Below are positions 39,652-50,392 of a stretch of DNA of 64,000 nucleotides, piece after piece (the first letter of the stretch is position 1; every line of letters starts with the position of its first letter). Source of the DNA: Pagrus major (lineage: Eukaryota > Chordata > Actinopteri > Spariformes > Sparidae). Where the stretch lies: NCBI RefSeq assembly GCF_040436345.1, contig NC_133218.1, positions 8,043,539 to 8,107,538 of the forward strand. Direction: 5' to 3'. The translations under genes were made by a program, and so were the position numbers. The notes beneath the pieces were generated by a model. That model worked only from the letters and a program-made list of their open reading frames with translations. It ran no database searches and was not told the DNA's origin.

Positions 39652-41000
39652 ATGAGCGATAAGGGTCTGTCAGACGAGGCAGCCGCAGCAGCTTGTAAAG
39701 ATGGAAGCCCGAGCACAAAGGTAAGGTGAATAATGTGGCTGCTGAACTTGAACTAAACTGTTAGCAGACACTGTCAAACCCAACAGGCCACCGACTCCCG
39801 GGCAGGTTAACAAGCTATGCGTCCATTATCGAGACGCGTTTCTTCTCTAAATGTGCACTGGTCACATAATAGCAAGTGATTCGTTTATGTTCAACATGCT
39901 AACCAAAGCTTGTGGCGAGTGTGGCGACATAAATATATCAGGTATCAAGTGCATGGTGGTTTTTTATTACAGGCTGGTGTGAGCTAGCCAACTCTCAGCC
40001 AAACTTTCTGGTGTGGAAATAAACTCACTCCAAACTTGGTGCAGTGAACGCGTGCGTAGAAGAAGTAACGTAAGAAGTGCAGGTAAGTTAGCGTTAGGTA
40101 TGTAGGCGCGGTCACACCTGAACACACTCTGCTGCGGTGGTGAAAGCAGGCGAGACTGGAAACAGCTAATGTGGGCAGTGGTGCAAGCATAAGCTGCTGG
40201 AGCTAACATGTCCAGCTGGCTAACGCAAGCATAGAACCAGGAATCCCTCCTCTGTGGCTCTTCTGAGGTTTCCATCTTTATTTTTTTCTCCCTTTTAAAA
40301 GGCTGTCTTTCTTTCTTTCTTTTTTCTTGAAGTCCTTACGAAAGACTTTCAAGAATGTGTGATCTCTGGCACTTCCAGCAGATTCTCAGGTCAAAGTTCA
40401 CATTTGCTGAGTAATAAATTGAGATTAATAATGTAAATTGAATTAATGATAGACGTCCATAGACATCTCTCAAACCTGTCTTGCAGCATGATTTCTGCTG
40501 TTTGTCTGCACAAAGTTTTCCAGATTCTCGCAGATAATGGCTAAAGGCATTGCCTCTGTGTCATTCCATCAGTCCTCTGCCAGAAGTGATGAATGTACTT
40601 ACAAGATGGTAAAACTGTAAATGTTTTAAAACATGTGGAGTCCTGAAGAAAGGGGTTATGCTGCATCGGAGTGTGTTTGAGGAATTTCTGCAGATGTGCG
40701 TTACATTTTGCTAGAGTCTGACAGAGATATCGGTCAACCGATGTTGGCCTATCAAAAATATATCTGTATCAGCGTATATATACAGTATATTTGTCCAATA
40801 TGAAAACATTTTGTTTTTACAAAACGTAATGCAGAAAAAAGGATGTGTGGTCATTTTAATGATTAAATTCCAAGTAAAATTGACTGTTTCAATGCACTGA
40901 TGTCGTTTTGGACACTAAAGTTTATTGTTAAACAGCACAATATTCTGCCTCGTTTTCCAGTGTTTGATAACCATATTTGAAGGATCGCTGTAAAACATGT

Positions 41001-41049
<49 letters not shown>

Positions 41050-44000
41050 TTATTTACTTATTTAGGCATTGGCCCTATAATCCAGTATTAGTCAGGCTCT
41101 AATTTTTACACAGTTAAAACCTGGCATGGTTGGAGGAAGGGCACAGGAAAGGGGAACCGTCAGTAGCCACAGAGATAAGTCCCAATTGTGAAACACACAG
41201 ACACACACAGTTCCACCAAATCTGCAACATGCAAACTGCATTTATAAATGAGAACATTTATGAGCAACAGTCCTTTTGTGAAACAAGATACTCTCATCAT
41301 TTGCCAGTGGTGGTCACTTATGTCCTTAATTACAAATTTGAGGTACTTATTACTTGAGTATTTCCATTTCATGCAATGTAACACTTCTGCTCCACTACAT
41401 CTCAGAAGCAAATACTGTGCTTGTTAGTCAACTACATTTGTCTGACAGCTTAAGTTAGTTCTTACATTTAAGATCACAATTTCATACCCGATCCGTCCAA
41501 TGTAAACCATGCATCTCCAAATGTGTTTATTTTTAAGATAAATAAACTATTTATAACCCTTTGGATTAGCTGTAAAATGCATTGACTAGAGATCTAATGC
41601 TCTCACAGGACAGCAAAGCTACAAACATGATGATCTTAAAGAATATGACACAATGAAGATTAAACTACTGACCTTATCAAAAGTAGATCAAATGAGCTCC
41701 ACAGCAGTAAAATGTAACATATACAATAATGCAGTAGTGATATTAATCCAAAAACACGATGTATGGTACATACTTGTAAGTACGTTTTGTTGGTTTCGAA
41801 TGCAGGACTTTTCAGTGGTATTAGTACTTTTTGCTTAAATACTGCACTGTCTTTGCTTTCTGTGTGTTCATAATGCTCACAAATCGGCTTGTGAAATTGG
41901 TCTTAGTCGTAGGAGCAGTAAATTTAGGACATCATCAGACTTTAGCGCTGGCATGGCATGTAAAACATAAATCTAACTTATCTAAACAGGACTGATGTGT
42001 TTTTGTATAATAATATTGACTGGCGCAAATCTCACACAGATGTGGTGATCATTGAGTTACATGCTGTTGGTCACACACAGGTGCAGTTTGGCTGAAATCA
42101 CTTTTCACGAGTGAGTGCCAGGATACATATTTGCCTCACATTTTCTTCTGTTGGTACAGCCAGCAGACAAAAATAGAGCTCTTATGTCCTGCAAACAGAT
42201 GTGTTGTGAAGACTTCTCTTCACTGGGCCCTCTTACACAAGAATAATACACTACTTTATTCTGCAAGGCTCAACATCATATATATCCCTTTCACACTACA
42301 TCTCAAGCAGTGATCTTTGCACTTTTTGTTTAAAAAAATGACACATTTTGCACTTGTATACATCATACATTGTCATGCACATACGGTGGATATGTACAAG
42401 TGCTCACAGGAAATCCAATGACTAGGCCACTCTTCTCTGTCGTGGCAAACATACAAGCTCTGGTTATGTAAATTATCATTTTTTTCTGTATAGGCTGATG
42501 AATGTCCACAGTTTGTGTCTGACTAACTTATTGGGTCTGTGGCTAACTGACTGTGACTTACCTACAAATGAACCAGGAGTGTTTCCATTTAACTCACTGT
42601 GGTGCGACACATCCTGATTTGTACTTTGAGCCCATAAAATTGTTGTTTCTTCTTTTTATAATAATAAACATTCATCGATATGTAGTCTTTGTGTTTGCTT
42701 CCTAGTGCTGCTGACCACTTGTGTATAAATAAAGCTTTGGTATTGTTTCTGTACTGTAGGATTTCATGATGCAGCAGACTATGCTGCGGGTTAAAGATCC
42801 TGTTAAATCCTTGGATTTCTACACCAGAATCCTCGGCATGACGTGAGTATGAAAGTGGGCTTAATTTCATTAAACTCTAAATTGTTCATTATTTCGACTT
42901 TCCACGTCCATTTCTAAAAAGTGACACAATGAATCTTAAGCATTTTTGGCGCTGTTTTTGGCTGTGTGTGAGACCGTTTCTTATACATGAGCTGGATTTG
43001 TTGACTGAAGTGAAGTTTTCTCTCTGGTGTGCAAAATCTTCCAGGCTCCTGCAAAAGTTTGACTTCCCCTCCATGCGTTTCTCTCTCTTCTTCTTGGGCT
43101 ACGAGGACAAGAAGGAGATTCCTACTGATGTGAAGGAAAAGACGGCCTGGACCTTTTCCAGAAGAGCCACCATCGAGCTAACACAGTAGGCACCTATGCC
43201 CTTTAGTTAGTCTGGTCATTTTAGACAGAAAATTACTTTACTTACTTTCTGTCTTCCACCATCTAAAATATTTCAGGTCTCAACAATTCTACAGTTAATA
43301 ACTGGAGAATCTACAATTGGATAATATGATCTGATCTCTCTAAACGGTGTCTTTCTCTCATTCCTCTTTCTGTCTGTATTCCCTCTCGGCCCTCCTGTCT
43401 GACAGTAACTGGGGCTCAGAGTCTGATGAGAGCCAGTCTTACCACAATGGAAACTCAGATCCACGTGGCTTTGGTAAGTTTGCTTTCCTGTTTACAAACT
43501 GACCAATAGAATCAAATTTAAAGTAGAGGTGCACCATTCCACTTTGTTTCAGTTCTGATAGAGGTACATATGCAGAAATTGATATAGTCTGTACCAACAA
43601 GGACCTTGTTATTCAAGTCTCGGTCAGAGATGTCTGAGTTAGAGCATGCCAGGGAGGCGTGGAGCCATGTGATGGGATCCTCTGAACATTGTGAACATTC
43701 TGATACCAACATTTTATCGGATCGTTCATATCTGTAATTTTAATTGTAATGGAAAGAGAGATTTGCAAATTAAATAATTTGTTGTTCCAAAACAAAAGGA
43801 TTGTCTTGTCTGAAGTCATACAATGTGTGATTGCACTGACTTGAAATACAGACCACCATTTTTCTACAGAGCTAGATGCCACTAAATCGTACATGCTGGG
43901 CCTTTAGCTGCCGTGCACCACGGTTTACAAGGATATGCTGTATACTTCTTCACTACGATCTGAAGATATGTGCATTTATGTGTGTGTTTGTATCAGGTCA

Positions 44001-44462
44001 CAAGAGCAAACTGTGGTTATGTGTAACGGTAGTGTGGATTTCTAGTCAAAGGTCTGTGTTTTTCCTCCTGACATCTGACAGGACATATTGGAATTGCAGT
44101 TCCTGACGTCTACGAAGCCTGCAAACTGTTTGAAGAGCAGGGAGTCACATTTGTCAAGAAGCCAGATGATGGTAAGATGTGAAATGTTTGTGAATATGAA
44201 GGTCAGAGAAGGGTTAGAAAGATCAAACTTGACAGACTTTGTAGTACATTTTGTCAACAATTACTTTTCTCAGTCGACTTATACAGAACACTCAAACGGA
44301 AAATAATTAAAATTATTACATTATTAACAATTCGTTCTCCGCCCTCCCTTCTCTTATTTTCTTCCTTCAGGTAAAATGAAAGGCTTGGCCTTCATTCAGG
44401 ACCCTGATGGTTACTGGATTGAGATCCTGAGTCCTAACAACATGGTGTCCATTACCTCCTAA
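39652..44462 (+). CDS. glo1: Lactoylglutathione lyase (glyoxalase I)
   Basis: Converts the hemithioacetal of methylglyoxal and glutathione to S-lactoylglutathione, the first step of cytosolic methylglyoxal detoxification. Six GT-AG exons join in frame: 39652-39720, 42760-42842, 43045-43185, 43406-43473, 44082-44171, 44371-44462. The product is 180 aa (human 184), with the shortfall in the variable N-terminus. The four zinc and active-site ligands align with human: Q29 (QQTMLRV), E95 (IELTHNWG), H122 (HIGIAV) and E168 (YWIEIL). The substrate-loop stretch [10 protein letters not shown] is intact. The ATG at 39652 is the first in the transcript context and matches the MSDKG-type start usual in fish. 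Confidence 0.97.
40712..41101. mobile_element. Inverted-repeat MITE-like element in GLO1 intron 1
   Basis: The left end TAGAGTCTGACAGAGATATC and the right end, whose reverse complement is TAGAGCCTGACTAATACTGG, are imperfect inverted repeats. The interior has the phrase CGGTCAACCGATGTTGGCC, familiar from a high-copy fish element. A GT run at 41002-41047 lies inside. Confidence 0.6.
41002..41047. repeat. GT dinucleotide microsatellite
   Basis: An uninterrupted GT run of 46 bases within the 40712-41101 element. Confidence 0.97.
41340..41850. repeat. Dispersed repeat of the STACTTRAGTA type
   Basis: The left part (GAGGTACTTATTACTTGAGT) and the right part (GAATGCAGGACTTTTCAGTG ... TTAGTACTTTTTGCTTAAAT) carry wording of a very common fish interspersed element with near-palindromic ends. 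Non-coding, borders approximate. Confidence 0.5.
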
Positions 44463-44786
44463 AGAACTCTGACAACATGCTACCTGCTGCACTGCATACA
44501 GGCCAGACCTGCCGTTGCTTCACTGGGAGAGCAGAACATTTGGGTTTAGAGAAGAAATTAGCAACATCTGCCGGAGAACTGAGGTTAAATGGAGCGGGAA
44601 CACTTGCGCCGTGGCAATCAGTATGCCCTGCTATGGGCTGGACTAATATTGGACACATGATGAGCAAATAGATTAGATACCTGAGTTCTTGAGTTCAAAG
44701 ACTTTGTGTAGCTGTTGAGTTTGTCCACCATCATCAGTTTGTATGTCTTAAAAAAGTGATGCTAAACTAAAGCGGTATTACTGTGT

Positions 44787-44792
44787 AATAAA
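44787..44792 (+). terminator. GLO1 polyadenylation signal
   Basis: AATAAA about 325 bases after the GLO1 stop codon, followed by a GT-rich stretch. Confidence 0.65.
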
Positions 44793-45889
44793 TGTGAAAG
44801 CCACCGTTCAAATGGGCTGGATTTGTGATTTCTTAAAAGTTTTGAGAGACAATGTAACGAGTAATCAAGGCCAAGACATGTGGTGGGAAAGTCGATCCCA
44901 ATTATGATTACAGCAAGCAAAAATAAGGTGACCTGGTAGTTTCCCGCAGTTCAGCCATAAAGTAATAATTTGTTGTAAAATAGGACTTGAAACAATTTAT
45001 TCTCTATTCTCTTGTTTTTCTAAGTTTTAAATTTCAGTGCTCCATCACCCAATTGTTTCTGCTGTTTACATAATTTTGAAGGAGACCATTCTGGTTTGAT
45101 TGGTGAAAAAAAGAAAAGGCATAAAAAAGGAGAATTTAACTCAAAATAAATGTTGAAATAGTCCTTTGTAAATTTTGGGCTTTTGGGTCATATTGGCTCG
45201 CATATGATAATATCTAGATTGTTGCTACGATAAGAACATTTCCTGAGGCTGGAAATACAGCATGAATATTAATCATTCTAGCAGAAGAACCACTGGATGA
45301 CTTCATAGCATTTCTATGTACCAACCTGATGACTTCTTGTAAAATGAGACACGTGACTGTTTTTATTGACCTACTTACAAACACTTTCTAATCATTTTTC
45401 ACAGCAGACATTTTGACCCGTCTGACACCTGACGGGTGTCACTGATAACATTAATGACTGTGATGTATGAGTGTCCCAGTGAACCATGGCGGTGTGACAG
45501 ACAGTGAGACATTATTCATCATATCAGTGAGATTCTTTGGTGTTTAGCTCCAAAATGAGTCTAACAAATAGAAACTATAATACAACAGAGAAGAATCTAG
45601 CAAATACATCAAATAAATACAAATATATAAAATGGAGTAAGATGAATGTTGGAACAAGCAACAATAAAGACCAGTCAGTAATGATACTCAATGTTGAGTG
45701 AAGGTTTCAGAAAAATGGAGCAGTTCAGAATCAATAAAGAGCTGATCACACACACACACATACACACACACACACCACCACCAACAACAACAACCACCAC
45801 CTCACAGAAAGGTAGATATTAGACAAAGACAGTAAAAGTATGTGTTTTCTCCTCTCCATCAGTTTCTCCAAGTTCATGGAGTGACTGAC
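44793..45889. other. Spacer between GLO1 and the tandem array
   Basis: AT-rich single-copy-looking sequence with a CA/CCA/CAA simple repeat at 45746-45801. No gene is recognised. Similarity to the later array units begins at about 45890, with the word GAAGACCCTGTTAGTTGAGT. Confidence 0.6.
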
Positions 45890-46116
45890 AGAAGACCCTG
45901 TTAGTTGAGTGTATGTGTGGTGTGACAGTGATGGTGTGACTGATGGTCACTGCTCCTCTCCTCCAGGTGGAGGCGCTGTAGGACAAACAAACAGCTGGTT
46001 TGTGGAGGTTTTTGATGGAAACAAGAAGCTAAATGAGCAGTGATGAAGCTGTTGTAACATATACAGACGTTGTTGTTGAGCGTGTGTGTGTGTGTTGAAC
46101 AGTAGAAAGAGTGTAT

Positions 46117-46414
46117 AAAGACTGGGTCCCGCTGTGTTACTCAGGCTGCACTACAGCGTCTATTCACAGGCGCGATCCCACTACTGAGCGGCACGGGGGC
46201 TTTGACCTGCTCCGTCTCCGACCTGGGCCGGTGCACCCCTCCTTAGACGACCTGGTGGTCCCGGGCTCCCCCAGGAGCACCATATCGATACCGAACTTAG
46301 TGCGGACACCCGCTCGACACAGTCCGCTGCAGCTCAGAGGTCCTGAGCTCAAACGATCCTCCAGCCTCAGCCTCCCGGGAGCTTGGATTACAGGCGCGCG
46401 CCACCGCACCCGGC
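46117..46414 (-). ncRNA. rn7sl: 7SL signal recognition particle RNA, copy 1
   Basis: Pol III-transcribed RNA scaffold of SRP, which pauses translation and docks secretory ribosomes at the ER. Read on the minus strand, the 298-nt gene starts GCCGGGTGCGGTGGCGCGCG and follows human 7SL end to end (human about 299 nt). The Alu domain has CCTGTAATCC and GGGAGGCTGAGGCTGGAGGA. Helix 6 is a 7-bp stem with GGAG tetraloop at 46259-46276 (SRP19 site). Helix 8 has the CCAGGTC...GGAGCAGGTCA internal loop at 46201-46226 (SRP54 site). The 3' arm GTGGGATCGCGCCTGTGAAT is conserved. The 3' end (CAGTCTTT) is inferred by alignment. No run of four Ts follows. A 107-codon open frame on the opposite strand is an accident of its GC content. 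Confidence 0.95.
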
Positions 46415-46456
46415 GAGAGAGTTCTGCGTCATAGAGGGTTTGGGCTTTGACCGACG

Positions 46457-46464
46457 TGACGTCA
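46457..46464 (-). promoter_or_regulatory. CRE/ATF site upstream of 7SL copy 1
   Basis: The palindrome TGACGTCA sits 43-50 bases upstream of the 7SL 5' end. Human 7SL has an ATF-type element at this distance that is needed for strong Pol III transcription. The same palindrome at the same spacing occurs in the other two copies. Confidence 0.85.
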
Positions 46465-47024
46465 TCAGGGAGCACGCTCAGGTGGCATTTAGTGACGAAA
46501 CAAACCTGCAGCTGCAGTGTGGACTCACAAAACATTTTTCATGGCAACTATTTTGCAGAAGACAACTACAGGACATCCAGGCGGTCACCTAGAGCGCCAC
46601 ATGCTGGAGGGGCGCCGCAAATTAAAAAATCTTTTTAATGGACCAATGTGGTCTTTGCAGTGGAGAGTGCCCAGCTCAAGCACCTCTGAGGGTTTGTTGC
46701 ACCTCTCCATCACTTGTTGTGTTGCTCATGTGAATATTAATTTGTATTACTTGTGTGTAAACCAATAAAAAACAAACGAAATGCGTCAAATATGAAGATA
46801 TTAATGTTTAACTTCTACTCCAGACATGTTTGAACACATGTAAGATATTCTGCTTTGAATAATATTTTGTGTCATATGATTTTACCTTTTTAAAAAATCT
46901 TAAAATGACATGTACTTCTTCTCCCTCATTAAAAAAAGATCCTAAATGAATGACTATGCAAATGTTTATCATTTGAAAAGTTTAAATACTGGACACAAAA
47001 TGTCTCTTGCTTCACTGTACAGTC

Positions 47025-47028
<4 letters not shown>

Positions 47029-47070
<42 letters not shown>
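47029..47070. repeat. CT dinucleotide microsatellite, unit 1 only
   Basis: A CT run within a unit 1-specific block (about 46885-47073) between the 7SL promoter and the hatching-enzyme poly(A) region. Units 2 and 3 lack this block. Confidence 0.97.
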
Positions 47071-47074
<4 letters not shown>

Positions 47075-47405
47075 ACTGGTTGTATTGTGCAAGTTGCATA
47101 CTTGACCATGATTGGCCAAAAATAAGTCACAATGAGCAAAACAATATTTGAGCGGATGGACACTTTAATAAACAGGTTGTCTTCCAAATGCCTCGCAGCC
47201 ACAAGTCCAGGGGTCAAGTGGTCAAATATATTGATTAATCATTTATAAAGCCACAGGTTACAACTCATCAACACTCTGTAAAGGTGACATATTAGAAAGT
47301 GGTAGCATCATGTTGTATCTGTTGCAGATGACAGAGCGGTGGCTCTTTGAGAAGTGTCCATTCCTCCAGAGGCTGAGGTCACCGTGATCGTACAGGTGTG
47401 TTGCT

Positions 47406-47411
47406 TTTATT
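47406..47411 (-). terminator. Polyadenylation signal of hatching enzyme copy 1
   Basis: AATAAA on the minus strand about 86 bases past the stop codon. The same hexamer and spacing are kept in copies 2 (54608-54613) and 3 (62763-62768). Confidence 0.7.
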
Positions 47412-47496
47412 ATTGTACCTGTACAGTATGTAATGAGTTTGAACAATGACTGCACACATGTACCAGGAAGCTGTTTGGCCAGTATCAGCATTATTA

Positions 47497-48291
47497 TCAG
47501 CAGCCGTAGAGCAGGTTGATCCTCATGATGTCCCAGTAGGACATGCCCTGCCTCTGGCCGATCTGCGCGTTGGCGTTGGGGATGGGGGTGATGGAGTCCC
47601 TGCCGTGCTGGATGGAGAAGGCTGTTCTTCCATAGTGCATGATGGAGGAGTAGTCGTAGGGGGTGTTCAGGTTGTTGGTGTTCTGCTTGTAGAAGTTGTA
47701 GGCCATGTTGGGGTCGATGTTCTCCCAGTTGATCCTGACGTAGTAGTCGCGGTCGCTCCTGGTCTGTTCGTGCTGGAAGCCCAGAGCGTGGTTGATCTCG
47801 TGCTGGATGATGCCGTGGTAGAGGCAGCCCTGCCTGTTGAGAGAGAGCACCTGTCTGCCTCCCGTTCTGCCCAGAGCGGAGAAACATCCGCCTTTGTTCT
47901 CCACGCTGATGTAGTCGTACTCGTTCTGACGGGGGACGAAGCGGATGCAGGTACTGCTGTGGAAGGCCTTCATGGCGTTGTCGATCTTCTGCCTCTCCCA
48001 GCCGCTGAACTCACCGCTCATGGTGAAGGGGATCATCACCATGCCGTTGGAAGCTTTCCTCCACTGGCAGCTCTGGTACCAGCACGTCATGGCATTTCTG
48101 GTTGTGGGAGCCAGCAGGTCTCCTTCCAGCAGGAACTCATCGGTGGCGTTGTTGGAGGTCAGAATCCTGGTGGTGATGTCCATGGTGTCTGGGACTTCTT
48201 CTTCTTCTTCTTGGCCTCCTTCCTCCTGGAGAGGATGTGCCTGACAGAGGCCGAGCAGGAGCAGCAGCAGCAGGCTGGCAGAGGGAGTCAT
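47497..48291 (-). CDS. hce: Hatching enzyme, astacin metalloprotease (high choriolytic type), copy 1
   Basis: A secreted zinc endopeptidase of embryonic hatching-gland cells that swells and softens the egg envelope. A single exon encodes 264 aa, as expected because euteleost HCE genes lost their introns. Residues 1-18 are a leucine-rich signal peptide ending CQA. Residues 19-65 are the propeptide with an acidic run (GGQEEEEEVPD) and the aspartate-switch motif LEGDLL (D58). The mature enzyme starts at about N66 (NAMTCWYQSCQW). The zinc site HEINHALGFQHE has H164, E165, H168 and H174; the Met-turn is SIMHY (216-220); the six cysteines of the HCE/LCE family are present, ending LLYGC. The codons are markedly GC-rich against the AT-rich flanks. 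The choice of HCE over LCE rests on the NAMTCWYQSC start and is less certain than the family. Confidence 0.93.
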   Translation of the reverse strand: MTPSASLLLLLLLGLCQAHPLQEEGGQEEEEEVPDTMDITTRILTSNNATDEFLLEGDLLAPTTRNAMTCWYQSCQWRKASNGMVMIPFTMSGEFSGWERQKIDNAMKAFHSSTCIRFVPRQNEYDYISVENKGGCFSALGRTGGRQVLSLNRQGCLYHGIIQHEINHALGFQHEQTRSDRDYYVRINWENIDPNMAYNFYKQNTNNLNTPYDYSSIMHYGRTAFSIQHGRDSITPIPNANAQIGQRQGMSYWDIMRINLLYGC

Positions 48292-48386
48292 CTTCAGGGT
48301 CGGTCTGGAGGCTGTGGAGCTTCTGTGGAGAGCTGCTGTGGAGAGACTCTGTGAAGCTTGATGTGTGACTCAGTTCAGTCCAGGCT

Positions 48387-48393
48387 CTTTATA
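48387..48393 (-). promoter_or_regulatory. TATA box of hatching enzyme copy 1
   Basis: TATAAAG on the minus strand about 96 bases upstream of the ATG, predicting a 5' UTR of about 65 bases. The same box is kept at 55586-55592 and 63741-63747 in the other units. Confidence 0.75.
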
Positions 48394-48775
48394 CTCTCCT
48401 CTACAGGTGTGTCTGCAGGAGGATTATGGGTTGGGGTCCTCACTGCTAGGCCTAAATAAACCTCTGAGGGGAGGACTCCACAGACAAACCTACTTTTTAA
48501 ACATGGTTTGTTATCTCTGCTCATTAGATGGATGAACACAGCTTCTGTCAAGATAAACACATTACACGGTCTTCAACCAACAAGACGTCACATCATCTCT
48601 GTCAAACTAACCTTAATTCAAACAGAATAATATATATCATTGTCTCTTTGAAAGCTCCTCTTGTAGTTGTTACCCTTTAATAGAGTAGTGAGTAGAGTAA
48701 TATTTTGGGAAGTCTGCTTATTAGACACTTATCTTAACAATTCTGCAGTCACACTGTTCTGACTACCTGACAGGT

Positions 48776-48974
48776 AGCTTCAGAGTGAAACCACAGTCGT
48801 TTATGTTGTTTGCTTCCCAGCTTTCTCTCGTATATATCGATGTGTGTTTGAAGCATCAGATTTAAATCATAAAGACAGCTGCAGATGTTTCTCTTCTCTC
48901 CACAGAACACAGTGCATGATGGGAAAAACTAAACCTTTCCCCTGATGGAAAGAAGTTTGATCTGAAGTTTTCTT
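48776..48974. repeat. Direct repeat flanking Ig gene, unit 1, downstream copy
   Basis: Shares about 199 bases with 51307-51505 in the same orientation, starting AGCTTCAGAGTGAAACCA and including CTCGTATATATCGAT, CAGCTGCAGATGTTTCTCTT and CACAGTGCATGATGGGAAA. The pair brackets the Ig receptor gene. Confidence 0.85.
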
Positions 48975-49358
48975 TGTTTAAATGTAACTAGATGAATTTA
49001 TTTGATGTATTAAATGATGACCATGTTAATAAAAACAGCTTCTCTCATATTAATGGATTTATTTACAGATCGTTCACATTATAAACAGAACATCAGGTAA
49101 AGGCAGTGCATTGTAACAATGTTCATCTGAAGGCAAAGATTAAGATAAAATAAATAAAGACATCACTTCCTGTGTGTCCTGTAACATCATACAACACATG
49201 AGAACAAGTAAACTTGTACACTAATAAGTGATAGTTTGATGAGACATCCTGTCAAAATAATCAATAAAGTTCCATTATTGTTGTTCATCAGTTGTTCCCT
49301 CTGAGTCTTATGACTCTTAACGGTCTCATTAAGTTGTTGATCAAACTGTTTCCTCTGA

Positions 49359-50392
49359 TCATGCTGAGCTGTAACTTAACGTAAATCCTCCACTGGACTC
49401 ATCAGACTGACAGTGAATAAATAAATAACTAACAAACACCACAACCACCACTGCTGCTGTCAGCCCCAGTCCACAGTAGAGGCCGATCCTTCCTCGACTT
49501 GCTGTGTTTGGTCTCTCAGGTGTGTCTGTGTTCGGTCTCTCAGGTGTGTCTGTGTTCGGTCTCTCAGGTTCTGGCTGATCCCGCGCTGCTGTAAAGAGAC
49601 CAAACAACAGAACAGCTGAAGTTGTGACATATTTCTCAGATACTGTGAGAATGAAGTGAAGGGTTGTGGATTGTGGTCGTCCTCAATACTTTTCTTCAGG
49701 TTCTTATTGATCCAAAAAGCTGCTGAATTGAACCTGTTAATAAAGTTCTACTGACTTCTACTCAACCAACTTACCAGAGACGTTGAGCCGACAATCACTG
49801 GAGTTCACACCAGAGTTTGTCATCACTTCACACAGGTACTGGCCTGAGTCCTCAGTCCTGAGGCTGGACACATGAAGTCTGAGTCGTCCGTCTCTGAGGA
49901 TGTCTTTGTCCCACTGGACTCGTCCTGCAAACTGTTGATCCTGAGACTCTGGGACCTCAACACCTTCATGTAGATGAAACAGGACTGGGGCTGTGTGATC
50001 AGTTATCAGCTCACAGAAGATAAAAAGGGAGTTGGGGGAAGTGTCAGTTGTGGTTGTGAACATCCATTCCAGTGTGATGTTGTGGTTCTCCTCTGCCTGA
50101 TAGGAGGTCTGTGCCACATTCACTACAAATGTTCCTGTTGAGGAGACAGAGAGGGAAAGTGAGCAGCAGACACACTGACAACTTTAACATGGCAGCCTTT
50201 AAACTCCATCTACACATGTTTCTGTGGACAGTTTAGTGACGTCTCAGAGCTGCAGAGGCTCATCAACATCAACTGTTCGCTCACATGTGGGCTACTTTAA
50301 CTGATCCATTGAATCACAGTGTAATAAAGTGAAGGTGTAAACTAACCACAGACACAGTTGAGGCTGATGAGCAGCAGGATGCTGCAGATCAT
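49359..50392 (-). CDS. Ig V-set membrane protein, fish B7/PD-L1-like family, copy 1
   Basis: A probable cell-surface immune ligand or receptor; its function is not known from sequence. Three coding exons (50347-50392, 49775-50134, 49359-49588) give 211 aa. Residues 1-15 are a signal peptide (MICSILLLISLNCVC). A single V-type Ig domain follows, with GRVQWDKDILRDGRLRLHVS and the EDSGQYLCEV signature. The stalk has three ERPNTDTP-type repeats, then a transmembrane helix (LTAAVVVVVFVSYLFIHC) and a short tail without ITIM or ITAM. The usual B-strand cysteine is Trp (ITLEW); other cysteines are in FIFCEL and SSDCRL. The coding exon has an acceptor just before the ATG, and a donor at 51028 suggests a non-coding first exon near 51029-51100. 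The family name is from recollection of similar fish proteins. Confidence 0.75.
49505..49572 (-). repeat. 24-bp coding minisatellite in Ig stalk, unit 1
   Basis: Three near-identical 24-base units encode ERPNTDTP, ERPNTDTP and ERPNTASR. Unit 2 has only two such units. Confidence 0.95.

Larger units (their letters stand above)
39721..42759 (+). other. GLO1 intron 1, 3 kb with repeats
   Basis: Contains an inverted-repeat element at 40712-41101 with a GT microsatellite inside it, and a further dispersed repeat at 41340-41850. No embedded gene is seen. Confidence 0.6.

Noticed and set aside
46117-46414. 7SL sequence as an Alu-like SINE insertion
   Set aside because: The S domain is complete, there is no A-rich tail or target-site duplication, and the upstream CRE is retained, so it is a 7SL gene and not a 7SL-derived SINE.
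47258-47887. 209-codon minus-strand frame rich in Arg, Gln and His (repeated in units 2 and 3)
   Set aside because: It is an out-of-frame reading of the hatching-enzyme coding sequence, running on into its 3' flank.
47446-48354. 302-codon plus-strand open frame (repeated in units 2 and 3)
   Set aside because: It is the antisense shadow of the hatching-enzyme exon. The GC-rich third positions of that gene remove stops on the other strand, and the Val/Gly-rich product matches no family.
49505-49572. Tandem 24-base repeats as a CRISPR-like or satellite array
   Set aside because: The units are contiguous, coding and in frame in the Ig stalk, with no spacers.
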